Origin: Trema orientale
Taxonomy: Eukaryota > Streptophyta > Magnoliopsida > Rosales > Cannabaceae
DNA: 64,000 bases
Direction: 5' to 3'
NCBI GenBank assembly: GCA_002914845.1
Contig: JXTC01000225.1
Span: forward strand, 174,030 to 238,029
Below, one piece after another: positions 1 through 11,593 of the stretch. Below the pieces are notes generated by a model, which was given only the letters and a program-made list of their open reading frames with translations, was not told where the DNA came from and made no database searches. A program made the position numbers and the translations under genes. The first letter of the stretch is position 1. The number at the start of each line of letters is the position of its first letter.

Positions 1-545
1 CGATTTTGACTCGTCAAGGAGAATGGCTCATAGCAATTAAATAAATTATCTTTCTTATTTATTTATTAAGTTTTATTATTGAGTAGTAAGGCTTGTATGC
101 CAATTAAGAAACTTTCCTTTTTTATTGTGAGTTAGGTGCGTTTTAGGGTAACTGTAGGAAATCAATTTTTAGAATTGAATTAGGTTATTTTAGTTTCCTT
201 TTCTTGTTTTGGGAAGCTTCTTAGGGGTTTTAGAGCAGCCAATTTTCGTGCCTTTTCCTATATATATTGTATACTTTTCATTCAATAATAAAATATTATA
301 ATTCATCAAAAATTGAGAGCAATTTCTCTTTGGTTCTTTGAGAACTTATTCGAACTTATCAGATTTCTCTGTGGCATTCATCCCTTGACTTATTAATCGA
401 GTTTTCCATCCTTGATTGTGACATCTTCCCTTATACCAAGGTTCACATCTCTTTATAGGTGTTGGGTCGAGGTTTCCCATCCAAATCTGATTGTAGAATG
501 GTCCTAGGTATCATCCTTGTTTCGGGTTTCGTCACAAGTTGGCGA
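1..545 (+). repeat. LTR-like fragment upstream of the Athila remnant
   Basis: AT-rich non-coding DNA with the order expected of the 3' half of an LTR. A TATA-like run lies at about 259-268, a polyadenylation-like AATAAAA at 287-293, and a more mixed-composition tail follows. It does not resemble the end of the Athila LTR at 5776-7290, so it is not that element's own 5' LTR. It stops where gag coding similarity begins, at about 550-560. The family is not recognised. It could also be the 3' end of a transcript-derived insertion. Confidence 0.35.
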
Positions 546-559
546 GGTTCGTATCAGAA

Positions 560-922
560 ACCATCCTTCAAAATCAAGCGGCCACCATAAGATCCTTGGA
601 GATACAACTTGGCTAATTGGCCAGTGCTATGACCAACTGGCCTCAAGGAGCATTACCTAGTTATATCAAAGTGAATCTAAGAAATCAGGGTAAGGAGCAT
701 TATAATGCTATTATATTAAGAAGTAGAAAAGAGTTATTGAAAATTGTTAAAAAGTCCACTTCACCATCTAAGCCAATGGTTGAAGAAGTTATTGAGGAAG
801 AGCAAGCTAAAAAGAATAATGGAGAGAAGCCAATTGAAGATGTGAGCATTGGGAGTCCCTCAACATTACTATCAAAGCCATGTCCTTACAATCTACCATT
901 ACCATTCCCTCAATGCTTTTAA
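560..922 (+). pseudogene. Athila-type gag fragment (C-terminal part)
   Basis: The reading frame enters at about 560 and contains LEIQLG, then a stop (TAA at 614-616, probably from CAA), then LASAMTNWPQGALPS and HYNAIILRSRKEL. This pattern (short leucine-rich helix, QGALPS, LRS-K/R-EL) is typical of the end of plant Athila/Tat gag just before the protease. The upstream capsid part of gag is missing and an LTR-like sequence abuts instead. The frame ends at 922 and the same protein continues in another frame from about 925, so at least one frameshift separates gag from the protease region. Confidence 0.75.
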
Positions 923-1706
923 AAGAAGAAGCTTGACCAACAATTCTTCGAGTTTTTGGAAGTGTTTAAACAGGTACACATCAATATTCCCTTTGCTGAG
1001 GCACTTGAGCAAATGTCTAGTTATGTAAAGTTCATGAAGGAGATCCTTTCCAAGAAAAGCTTCAATATCCCGTGCACTATTGGTGATCGTTTCTTGTAAG
1101 ACATTGTGTGATTTGGGAGCTAGTGTCAATTTAATGTCATCTTCTATTTTTCGAAAACTTGGTTTGGTTAAAGCGAGGCCAGCTACGGCTATGCTCCGTG
1201 CAGATAGATCTATCAAATATCCAAAGGGAATCATTGAAAATGTGCTTATGAAGGTGGACAAGTTGTTCTTCCTAGCTAATTTCATTATTCTTGACATGGA
1301 GGAAGATGAAAATCTTCCAATTATTCTTGGAAGACTGTTCTTAGCAACTGGGAGGATGGTCATTAATATGTACAAAAGGAAACTTATTATGAGGATGAAA
1401 GATCAAGTGATATCCTTCAATGTGTTCAAAGAGGTAGATTCTCCTTGTGACATCGATGACTATTATAGAGTGGATTTGATGAAAGAGAGTATTAGAAATA
1501 ATTTATTGAAAGAAGCTCTATTAATTATTCATGGGACTTCAATCATTCATTCCTCTGATGTAGAGGCAAAGAAGGCTCTAGGGAACACCAATGTTATGGA
1601 AGCCCAACAGCAGTCTTCTACCTCCAATCCCCCAATTAAAATCAGAGAGCCTTCACTCTTCTCCTCCAACCACCATACACCATACAAGAAGGATACTAGA
1701 AAGTAG
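923..1706 (+). pseudogene. Athila-type gag-protease region with retropepsin
   Basis: From about 925 a frame encodes an FLEVFKQVHINIPFAEAL stretch and a YVKFMKEILSKK stretch, the conserved linker between gag and protease in Athila elements. It then jumps to NIPCTIG, so the segment usually lying between LSKK and this motif appears deleted. A frameshift near 1080 leads into the protease, with CDLGASVNLM (active-site D-L-G-A, the Athila variant of DTGA), ILGR and a C-terminal tail to 1706. The retropepsin would cleave Gag-Pol. With the frameshifts, upstream stop and missing RT it cannot act as written. Confidence 0.75.
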
Positions 1707-1740
1707 GGTACAAAAAAGAAGAGGTATGGCAACTATCATT

Positions 1741-1978
1741 TTGAGCTAGGACCAAAGAGTGTGCTTGGTTCGTCTCGCTTAAAACTCTTCCCGGGTAAGC
1801 TTAAGCCAAGTTGGTCGGGACCATTTAGAGAGACTAATATATCTCCATATAGTGTAATTAAGGTGGAAAATAAGAGCCAGCTAAAAGAGTCAAGGTGAAT
1901 GTTCAAAAGCTCAATGAATACTTAGGAGGAGAGCTTGATCGAGCTAAATCATCTATTGCTTTGACCGATCCTCATTGA
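1741..1978 (+). pseudogene. Integrase C-terminal tail of the Athila element
   Basis: The frame reads RLKLFPGKLKPSWSGPF, then PYSVIKVENKSQLKE; after a one-step frame change it reads VNVQKLNEYLGGELD and ends with TGA at 1976-1978. The LFPGKL-K-WSGPF and LN-YLGGE motifs are characteristic of the C-terminal end of plant Ty3/gypsy (Athila/Tat) integrase. Only about 35 bp separates it from the protease frame, so the whole RT, RNase H and catalytic integrase core has been deleted from this copy. Confidence 0.75.
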
Positions 1979-1984
1979 GGAATG

Positions 1985-3240
1985 TCAATGTCAAGCCAGG
2001 GACATTAAGTAAGTGATACTTTGAAGTTCTTATGTTATAATTGTGTTGAAAATAAAGTGATGAAGGTATAGGTGAAGAGGCTTAATTGTAGAAAAATTGA
2101 AAAATTGCTATCATTTTGGTGCCCCAAGAGCTCAATTTAGCGCTTTGCCACCACTTTGGAATGCCACAAATAGCAACCTAGTGCCCCAGCACCAAAAATT
2201 GCCACCAACCCAGGTGGTGGCACTGCAGCGCTCCTTTTTGGCACCGTGGTGCCACCAGGCGCCCAAAAAAAAAACAAAAAAACAAAAGCTTTGGGTTGGC
2301 ACCGCAATACTTATTACTAGTATCGTGATACCACTTCGCTGGCAGTAACAAATTGAGGAAGCCATGGCTCCCTTCTCCCTATTTCCCTCATTTCTCTTAA
2401 AAATAAACATATTACCACTCATCTCATTTCACACCATCACCTTCACACTACACCTGACCTCCAAAACAAACACTAAAACCTTATCATTCTCTTCTCTCTA
2501 ACAACCAACTCTCCCTCCAGACTCCATTCTTTGTCACAAACCTCCAACGTTACCACACACAACCTTCAAGGTCATAGTTGGAGAATCACATAAGTCAATC
2601 AAGACACAACTTGAAGTGAGTATTTTTCCTCTCATTTTTGAATTAGTGGTGGAATTATGGTGTGTAATTAAATACTTGTATAGTGATTTGTAAATCTGGG
2701 GAATCATGGATAAATAATAAGATCATAGTTTCAAGTGAGTATTTTCTGTGTACACCAAGTGTTTGACAAAATGCCTATATAGTGTTTGGTGCGTGAAATT
2801 GATGTATTTGAGGGGAGTTCGAGTTGAGAACCTTAACTTTAAGCTTCTAGGCAAGATGGGAGTGATTTTGGGTGACTTTATCTTCTTGGAAAAAATGGAT
2901 AAAAGGAGTTGTATCACCTTCTTTTGCTAACTTGCCCATGCAAGTTGGTGAACTTTTAAGTAAGTTGTTTGGGGGACTCTTGCTTCAATTGGGTTCTCTA
3001 TTGATCAAAGTTCTTGGTGACCATTGAATGGGGAAGTTTTGTAATTGAAGCAAGCATATACTTAGTGGTGCCTTGTGGGTGGTTGTTTTGATTCAAGTAC
3101 ACAATTCATTATCGCTTGGTGGTGTGTTATAGTTGCACAAGTGACAGTTGGTGATCCTATATGGCAGAATTTAGTGGTTCTCACATGCCATCATCAGTTT
3201 GTGGTATTAATATCAGTTTCAAGCTCTAGCATAGACACAA
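1985..3240 (+). other. Non-coding spacer of the Athila element with GGCACC/GGTGCC palindromes
   Basis: No credible gene. Between 2110 and 2345 there are many copies of short GC-rich words of the type GGCACC...GGTGCC (clear example at 2240-2253), set in otherwise AT-rich DNA. The same words recur in the LTR at about 6085-6275, which ties this spacer to the same element. The rest (2350-3240) is unremarkable leader to the env-like ORF. Confidence 0.5.
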
Positions 3241-4400
3241 TTTCACCAAGCTTTAATAAAGACCGATTTGTTTCTTTAGAGGCTTTTAACCAGTTTAGGA
3301 GCAAAAGGACGGTAATTCCAGAGAGGGGTTTTGATATGGACGAGGATAGCTTCTCCAACATAGTTACTCAAATTAAAAGAAGGAAATAAGAGAAACTTTG
3401 TGAGAAACCTAATATGGGAGTGCGTGTCATTGTGTAGGAATTCTATACGAATGCTGTTGAGCATAGAAACTATGTAACCAAGGTACGAGGTCAAAATGTT
3501 TCATTTACAAGGGCTTTCATTAACAACTGTTTCAGGTTACCCAGTATTGATAATGATGAGTTAGCCACCTTTCAAAAAGAAATAGACTATAATGATGTAC
3601 TTAGAGTTCTATGTAAACCGAGCACTCAATGGATGTGGTACAAAGATGAGCACAAATGTCTCAAAACTAATTTCATGTCCGCATCCACCTAAGCCTGGTA
3701 TTATTTTATCAATGCTCGCCTTATGCCAGTGTCTCATCATAGCGACATCACTCTCGATCGTGTTATTCTCCTCTATGCTATTATAAAAGGATTGTCTATT
3801 GATGTTGGGAGAGTTATTAGGTACTCCATCTTACATGCCATCCGTAAAGTGAGAAATGGAATGGCATGCCCTTCTTAAATCACTGAGTTGTGCTCCAAAG
3901 CAAGAGTAGTTTGGGCTCCTACTGATGAGCTAGTCACCTCTCAGCATGTTCTCAACTTGCCTGCACTGTTGAGACAGTTAAACCACGAGTCTGCCTTCCA
4001 CTCTTCTGCCGGAGCTTCATCTAGTAGGTAGCGCACTATTGCTTCAGCCCCAGAAACTATAACAGAGCCCGATGATGAAGACGAAGAGCTTGATTCTGAT
4101 TTTAACCCCAATGAAGAGTCTAGCTCTATATTCCAGCAGTTCACTATAGTAGAACAAGGCCTCCATAAGCATCATCAAGAATTCCAGCAGTTGCAGACTC
4201 AACAACAATGGTGCCACCAGTGAGCTGACTATCAATCCAACTGTATCAATATGTTCCCTGCTCATTTTGGGATGAATATGTCATAGTTTCTAGTGCCGCC
4301 AGGTCATCCATTGCACCAACCACCACCATCACCACTGTCGCCCGCAGCAGGAGGTCACCCTGATACTTACCCCACTATAGAGACTGACTGAACGGTCTCC
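3241..4400 (+). pseudogene. Env-like / putative plant transposon protein ORF of the Athila element
   Basis: Reading through stops in one frame gives FVSLEAFNQFRSKRTVIPERGF, MDEDSF, then EFYTNAVE, VTKVRGQNVSFTRAFINN, FRLPSIDNDE, WYYFINARLMPVSHHSDITL and VILLYAIIKGLSIDVG. This is the putative plant transposon protein domain (Pfam PF20167 type) found downstream of pol in Athila elements, often called env-like although its function is unknown. In-frame stops interrupt it (TAA after RRK at 3387-3389, TAG before EFYTN, TAA before AWYYF, TAA after MACPS). A Ser/Asp/Glu-rich and Gln-rich tail follows at 4020-4220. Confidence 0.7.
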
Positions 4401-5775
4401 CATCAAGTATGCGCCTCCCCCTTGTCCTTTCACTAATTCGTGACTTGAGGACGATGCACAAATTGAGTTTAGGGGAGTTAGTTTCTCATTTTCCTTACCT
4501 TATGTCTTCTCATTTTCGTTATTTGTGTTGAACTTCTGAACATCTTTTCTTTTCTCTATTTTGTTTATTTTTGTTGCTTTGAGCTTCTGAGGGAGGTTTA
4601 ATGTCGATGATATAATTATGAGTCTGTGTGAGATAGCTCTTTGGAAACATGTTGTATCATAACTATTTGTGTGCTTGAATCTCTTAAAGTTTTGCTTTGT
4701 AAACAACTCTTGAAAAAATTTTGCACACAGTTGTGAACATGTGGCCTTGAATTGCTTAGAGTAGCTTTATGCTTACGACTTAGAAAAATATTTAGTCTTA
4801 AGTCATCTTAGAACCTGTTTAATTGTCATTCGAGCCAAAATTTCATGTAGCACAAAAATCGAAGAAATGATATAGGCCACTTTGGACCGATTGAGCCTTT
4901 CAAGCCTACCTCGTAAATGTAATACTCTTAGTCTCCTCCATTGAGCCTATGACTCAGTCTTCTCATTTTGTGAGCCTCATAACCTCTTCCTACCAATAAA
5001 TAATGTCCCAAATTGCCTTTCTTCACATCGTAGATGAATGAAAATGAATTATAAAATTTTAGGAATGTGTGAATGGATTAAACAGAAAAAAAGGGAGGTC
5101 ATTTCGAAGGAAGAAGTTTAACTATCGTATATTGTTCAAAAAAAAAAAACTTGTATTAGACAGTTGTTAACTTGATTTTTCAATTGAAGAATAAAGAAGG
5201 AAAATTAGAGAATGGATAAAAAAAAAAGTAAGTTTGGAGAAAAATGTTGTGGAACACATTAAGATGAGTGTATTAGTTAAGCAGAGAATGGCATCTATGG
5301 TATAATCTGAACCAAAATAGTTACTATTCCATCCTCCCATGCCCTAGCCTTGCATTACAAGCTGATAAAGATCTATTAATCTTCGATTTAGTATTATTCT
5401 ACATTAGTAGAGATTGGCATGAGAAGCTGGCTTATGAGATGACTACTTCACTTTTATAGAGATAGCTTTGATTGTGTATCCCAAGTCCGCATAAAGTAAT
5501 CCGAGTGTGAAGGGTTAGATGTAAGCAACAGTTACAGACATGCACTAAGAGTTGAAAACATAGCCAAGCTACTACCAGAATTGAAATTCTGAACTGTCGT
5601 GATGCTTTAAGTTTCCTTGGAGCTATTTATCTATTAGTGAGTGCTGAGACAAGACTGACCTCATGCAAAAGCTCTGTCTCTATTATCTTGATTTTGTGTT
5701 GTTTTAGTTCAATTTCATTTTTTTATTTTGTTATTATAGCTCGAGGATGAGCTTTTGATTAAGTTTGGAGGAGTT
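4401..5775 (+). other. 3' untranslated region of the Athila element
   Basis: Non-coding. A purine-rich polypurine-like motif (GAGTTTAGGGGAG) occurs at about 4466-4478, just after the env-like frame, as is common in Athila elements. The LTR itself starts 1.3 kb further on. No gene is seen in between. Confidence 0.5.
5741..5775 (+). promoter_or_regulatory. Polypurine tract region before the Athila LTR
   Basis: The sequence CTCGAGGATGAGC followed by AAGTTTGGAGGAG lies immediately before the TGTTA that opens the LTR. This is the usual place and composition for the plus-strand primer of reverse transcription. Confidence 0.55.
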
Positions 5776-7290
5776 TGTTAAGTGAATTTTATTCTTAACT
5801 TTAACTTCCTTTCAAGTTTAATATTCTTAACTTTAACTTCCTTTCAAGTTTAAGAATTGTTCGTCTATAAGCTCTTTTTATTTGATTTGTTGTTTTTGAT
5901 GCATATTTCAGGTGTGAAGTCATTGATCAGAGAATATCGAATTTCAGAGCGAAACCGAGGCTAAATCAAGTCAAATTTTTTATCAATTGCACATCGCAGC
6001 GAGCAAAGACAGACGAAAGACTTCTCAACGAGAAGATATAGAGCAAACAAACTCGCAAATTGAAACTGCAATGCCAAAACTGGGAGAAATCGGGCACTGC
6101 AGCACTGGATTGGTGTCGCAGCGCCATTTCTTCCAAGAAATGGCACTGTGGCACCATCTCCTGATGATTCTATGGCACCACAGTACCATATTATAGCACT
6201 GCAGTGCCGGTTAAGTCCTTTTTTGCTTATCCATTGTGACGTTGTGATGCTAATTTGGCACCGCAGTGCCAAAAAGTGCAGACCAGCTTGCTGAATTCTG
6301 GGATTTTGATTTGTAGCCTCTGGTATTTGACTCCTCTTTAACTCATCTATTAGGAGGTCAAAAACCCTAGCAGCCAAAGGGTTCTAGAGCTATTCCAAGG
6401 AAGAAAACAACACTAAGAGGATCCAAGTCTAAGAAATCAGATTGGAAGCTTCAAAAGAGTTTTCTTTCCTCTTACTCTCGTCTTTCTCTTCTTTTTTCTG
6501 CAAATGAATATGCATTATTCTTGTTATAATTATTGTGATTCATTTTTTATGAATATGAACTAAACTTAATTTTTAGGGAGGCAATTAAACCTCTAAGGTA
6601 ATCCATTTACTTTGTTTTCCTCAATTGTTCTTGATATCCATTATTGAGTTGATTGTTCTATCTTGAGCTTAATGTATCTATTTTCTTGGCTATTAAATAG
6701 AGTTGTGTTGTGAAACCTATATAAACTTAGAAAGAGGAATTTAGGTTTATACATAGGTAGAACAACATAAGATCACTTAATGTAGGATGAGTTTGCATAG
6801 GATAGGAACATACTTATGTGACTTGTGCAACCTTTGTGTGAGAATAATCAAACTTAATGAATCTAGTCAATTTATGTCAGGAGTAACATATTAGCTTGTC
6901 TAGATATTTTTACTTATGTCTTAGAAAGGAGTTTGTGAATACATTTGTATTCTCAGTTGTCAACTCTAAATGGATAATTGAACCATGAGGAAAACTAGTA
7001 GTTGGAGGAGTTAAAGGGTAGATTGCATCCCTTTATTCCTTATCATTACTTTTAGACAAACTTTGTCTACTTTGTTTCGATTTCAATTCTTGCATATTAC
7101 ATTGTTATTTACATTTTGATTCTTACCTAAAACAATCAATTATTGTTATTTTGATAAATTAGAAACTAGTTTCGATTAGTAGTTAGCACTTTGTGTTCAA
7201 ATACTCTCTATAGGAACAATACTCTCTTATTATCTATATTACTTGTTATGACCCGTATACTTGCAGTAGTTTGTTAGAAATAGTCCAACA
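5776..7290 (+). mobile_element. Athila LTR (3' LTR of the element to its left)
   Basis: Begins TGTTA and ends CCAACA, giving TGTT/AACA inverted ends and 1515 bp. It follows a polypurine tract. Near the start, a 32-bp unit is duplicated in tandem (5791-5822 and 5823-5853). GGCACC/GGTGCC-type palindromes lie at 6085-6275, including a perfect 12-bp palindrome GCACTGCAGTGC at 6196-6207 and a hairpin with 7-bp arms at 6255-6272. The right edge falls inside a Harbinger transposase, which shows the insertion site. No second LTR of this family is in the window. Confidence 0.7.
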
Positions 7291-7437
7291 TACTTTTTCA
7301 ATAAATATTTCATCATATTCACCTAATAACATAAGCATCATGAAATCTGTAAAGTCATTAAAATCACTACTTGAAGAAGATGAACTAGAACCATCTATTT
7401 GATTCGTTCTAGTCCAGTAAATATTATCAACATACAT
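7291..7437 (-). pseudogene. Harbinger transposase, N-terminal fragment
   Basis: About 49 codons from an ATG at 7437: MYVDNIYWTRTNQIDG, then a run of eight serines, an acidic/aromatic DFNDFTDF stretch and EYDEIFIEKVCW. A Ser/Asp-rich start followed by a Y-x-x-x-F/Y-I-E-K segment is usual for the start of Harbinger-type nucleases. The reading frame passes into the LTR after 7291, so the DDE nuclease domain is absent. Identification rests mainly on its position behind the Myb-like ORF. Confidence 0.45.
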
Positions 7438-7683
7438 ATTTAAAATGTGAAGGACAAAAAATAGAATATATATATATATATGTATATGGAATTAAACTTA
7501 GCAAAATTATTGACTTTAAGGCATATAAAAATCTCGATATTTCATATTTCTGAAATATTATAATAACTTTAAGCACATAGTAGATACAAATAATAGACTT
7601 TAAAAGTATAACAATTTTAACATTCCATGTCTATCAAATATTATACTAATTTTTAGAACCTATTAGATACTAGGATAACATAC

Positions 7684-8710
7684 TCAAATCCTATCCAACC
7701 AAGTCCTCTTTCTAAGAGTAGACATATTAACAAAGATTTCTCTCCAGTCGGGATCCTTAAACTTCTCAACTGCTTTCATGTAAACATCATTATTAATTCC
7801 TTCCAATCCTTCAATGATTTGCACACATTTTGTAAGAGAAAATTTCTCCTTTTGGCTATTATCCACTGCACTAGGACTCTTCTTATATTTTCAACCTTAG
7901 CTAAACAAGCATCAGTCTTAACTTTAGCTGTCTCAGTCTATGCAAGAAGTGCATTAGTTTTTGTTGTGATCTATTCTTTTTAGATCTTCGCTCTACACAA
8001 ATTGTTTTAGAATGTTTTGACAAACGATTAAAAACTTCATGCACAAGGCGAGCACCTGTGCAACTAGCACTATCATGATCATCATTGTTATAAATATCTT
8101 TCTGACAAAATTCACCCTCCAATTCTCTCTCATCATCTGTATTAGGTGGGCCTTCACTAGCAACTCGGTTAAACAAGCCTGTAGCAGTCGGCTTATTAAA
8201 AATAAGTTCTAATAGAATAAAGTGATCACATCCTTTCTTGCGATACTACGATGCCTTCGGGTGTGCCTAAAAGAAAAAGAGAACTAATTTAATCGTCCAA
8301 ATTTTGTAAGCTATAATTCTCCAAATAAATAATAGACACAACTAGAGTTTCTTGAATATATACATAACATACTCTTACCCTTAAATAGTTCTACCATATT
8401 TTCTCAGTAGTAGTTATAGTATTGGTCTCACGATCCCATCCAAAACTAGTTTGTTTCAATAGTTCAACAAACTCATGATACTTAGTACGTAACCTATTAT
8501 ATTTCTGCTTAACTTGTTTTATTGAGAATATGCGCTTACTTTTACTTTGCAACTTTTCAAGAATTTTTGACCTTGTGTTTGAGAGCTAAACTATTAATTT
8601 CTCATACTTCCGGTATTGACTTCATCAACCATGATATTAATCAAAATCTTTTCTACTGTTGGACCCCCATAAGCATGCATCATCAAGTTCAGTAACCTCA
8701 TTTGCCATAT
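7684..8710 (-). pseudogene. Myb/SANT-like DNA-binding protein (Harbinger ORF1)
   Basis: Read on the minus strand from about 8705: ILINIMVDEVN, then KSKRIFSIKQVKQKYNRL, RTKYHEFVELLKQTSFGWD and EKIWYNYLR, the Myb_DNA-bind_3 / SANT-like fold of plant PIF/Harbinger ORF1 proteins. A gap with a TTTTAG acceptor-like end (about 8265-8390) separates it from HPKAS-YRKKGCDHF. An acidic middle part follows (8176-7901). The C-terminal part is VKFKDPDWREIFVNMS-like (KFKDPDWREIFVNMSTLRK, 7684-7866), the usual end of these proteins. Stops and frame changes show that it is a pseudogene. Confidence 0.65.
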
Positions 8711-9939
8711 TTCAAAATCTAGTACCTAAATTAAAAATTTTAATATTTCAAACAAACAAATATAAACTGTAATATCTTTAAAGTAACAATAAACATAAAA
8801 TAGAGAAAAGGGTTCATGAACTGATATGGCATGGTATATGTACCAAGAGAAAAAATGTTTATCAAATAAAAGAAACATTGCTTTTATAACTATATTCCAA
8901 CTTTAGTAACCACTCGAATAGTCCCAAAAATAAAATTTTGACCACATTTATCTTTTTATGGAACCCCAAAATGGGATCCAATTGCCAAAATACAATTCTA
9001 TTGTGCTAGCATCTAGCTAATAAGATACAAGTTTACTTAAAAAGATAGAAGACAACAATAACAAGCAACATGACAAACACATGTAAACTAAAGATTTTGA
9101 CATGCTACTTTTCTCTGTGACAGATGACCCATGTATTTATCTTTAAATATTTTAAATGTTATCAAAGAAAAATGAGAACACTACAGAATTACATAAGAAA
9201 CTATCAGAGGAAATCACCTAAAGTTTTCCATTCCAAAATAGATTGCGACCAAGGAAAGGTAAAAGACGCCATGCCAGGCGCTGAGTTTTATGATTAAAAC
9301 CAACAAAATAAACAAAATAAACTTCTCCTGACAAAACCATTTTAACAGTTATACTGGAAACTTCTCAAATACATTCAAAACAATTCAACAACTTAAAGGA
9401 ATAGATTTATGATGTACTGTAGCCTTTTAGCAAAATCACGAAGAACTACACTCACAAAATACTACATAAAAGAAATAATGAATCAAATATAACCTATGAA
9501 ATCTAGTTATAGAAACTTGACCCCATTCAGTTTAACTAAAATATTGATTGTGTATCATGACAGCTATAACCAGTGTACCAAATTCCATATCAACAGTCTG
9601 AGTATACAACAAAGAGCAGGATTAAAAATTTGGTGTAGATGTGACTACTCATATACCCTTTTAGGTTCAAGTAAATATTTCGCTAAAAGAGCAAGATTAA
9701 AAATAGCAATATAAAAGGTACATATTCGAAATTCATATACCCTTCTCGCTAAAATCATTTTACTTGAACTCTGCACTAATAACTAGATCCAACTCATAGA
9801 GAGAACAACTTTTCAGATCACAAAAAAAAAAAAAAGATTTTAGGGCTTTCAAATCAAGGGTTTTTGATAAGAGACTTTAAATCAAGGATATCGGAGAATT
9901 TTTTATAAGGAACTTCTAATCAAGGATTCTAGATCACAA

Positions 9940-10340
9940 ACATAGAGAGAGAGAGAGAGAGACCTATCACGTTGAGGAGTCACCTGAGATGAGGCCGGCA
10001 TAGCCGAAGCAAAGGAGATGAGGCCGACGGAGCCAAAGTGCCGAAGAAGGAGCTAAAGCACTGGAGAGGAAGCCCGATCTCAAAGTTTAGCTTCGCGTTT
10101 AGCTCGCTAGTCTAGAGAAGAGAAGCAATATTCTCTAAGTTTTTTGAGTAACTTTGAGTTTTGAGAGAACAAATGAAAATATCAAAATGATTTTTCTTGA
10201 ATTCTCTGTTTTTTTTTTTCAACTATGTTTTTAAAAGTTGTTCCCAGAAAACAGAGCAAAATGACTCTAGTTGTTCTTAGGAAACACTTTTTTATTTTTT
10301 AGAACAGAAAATAGATTTTTAGTGTGCATGCGAAACACCC
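9940..10340 (-). repeat. 5' leader and terminal sequence of the Harbinger element
   Basis: On the minus strand the element appears to begin GGGTGTTTCGCATGCACACT at about 10340, followed by AAAAATCTATTTTCTGTTC. This resembles Harbinger/Tourist-type ends. A GC-rich leader lies at 9960-10100. A (GA)n run lies at about 9943-9961. The partner terminal repeat is missing, so the end cannot be confirmed by pairing. Confidence 0.4.
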
Positions 10341-11593
10341 TATAAGATTTCAGCTTTTAAGTGTTTGGGAGGGAGTTGGAGATGTGGTGGGAGTTTAGGA
10401 TTTTAGCTTTTTAAGTGTTTGGGTGAGAGATTGTTGAATGAATTTTCAACTTTTATGAGTCTGAATTGTATTCCCTCTCTTTTCAAATTTTGTTTTTTCC
10501 CTCCAAAATTGTTTTACTATTCAATTTTTTTTTGACGAATTGACTATTTAATTCTAGTTCAGTAACATTAAAAAAGGCTATTAATTATTTTTTAGTGTTA
10601 TATTTTAAAAAAATAGCCATGACTTACATTATTAAAAGAAGAAAATAGTGATCCTTTTTTGAGAATACTATGCTCAAATGCAATGACAGGCCAAATTTAT
10701 TATAGTGTTAGTTCAAAACAGATATATATATATATACACACATATAAAATTATTTCAATGTTGTTGATTATATAACAAATTTTAGAGTAGGGCTTTCAAG
10801 AGAGAGAAATATACTAAATGGCTCTAAAAGAAAATGATCACTTACAAATTCTTTATATCAATGAGCATTTTTTTACTTAAAAAAAGGGTGAGCATGAATG
10901 TTGAAATTAGAAGGATAAACTTCAAACAACTTCTCCTAAGTGGAATATGATAAATTGTTTTTCGTTATACATTGACTTCATTAAAATTACGCTAGAGTAT
11001 CAATATTATTATACATTAATATTTTAATAAATATATTGGATATTCATGGATATTGTGGATATTTGTAGACATTATGGATAATTCACGAATACTTTAAGAA
11101 TAAAATCTTTCACCCCCAGATCTCAAGATTTCAAAATATGAATAATATCGTCGATATTTCCATCCTTGGTTGATAGTAATGAGTATCAATGACACTTCAA
11201 CCTTGAGAAATTAAAGGTTTTTAAGTTTAATTGAATAGATCAGTGTGCAAAAAATAAAAACAAAAATGTCTATAAATGTACGATCGTTTGGTATAACTTC
11301 TAAAGATCTTTTTGAACCCAAAAGTTACTCTTAGGAGTATTTGGATGAATTTTTAAAAGATCTTTTTTTTATTTAAAACATATTTTTAAAGAAATATATA
11401 CCCACTATCTTTTCTAGGAAGATCTTCTCAAACTTTTAAATCCGATTTATGTCTACATTTCTTTTCTTTACATAGTTGTTGTTTTTTTTTTAAATCCGAT
11501 TGAAAAAAGAAGATATTAAATATATATATAGAAGTAGAAATTAACGATCAAGAGAAATTTTAATAATATACAGTTTTTATATGGTTTATTTTC
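10341..11593. other. AT-rich intergenic DNA
   Basis: No gene seen. A 60-bp imperfect tandem duplication (TTAGCTTTTTAAGTGTTTGG-type unit) lies at about 10350-10430. An AT dinucleotide run lies at about 10724-10737. Confidence 0.4.

Larger units (their letters stand above)
7291..10340 (-). mobile_element. PIF/Harbinger DNA transposon, truncated
   Basis: On the minus strand the order is terminal sequence (about 10340), a GC-rich leader, a Myb/SANT-like ORF1 with an intron-like gap, and the beginning of a transposase. This is the two-gene arrangement of PIF/Harbinger elements, in which the Myb-like protein binds the ends and helps the transposase. The Athila LTR cuts the element at 7290/7291 and removes the rest of the transposase and the other terminal repeat. 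Confidence 0.6.

Noticed and set aside
551..563. Primer-binding site (CGTATCAGAAACCA resembles the tRNA-Met site)
   Set aside because: The match is poor, and the same bases belong to the gag frame that begins there.
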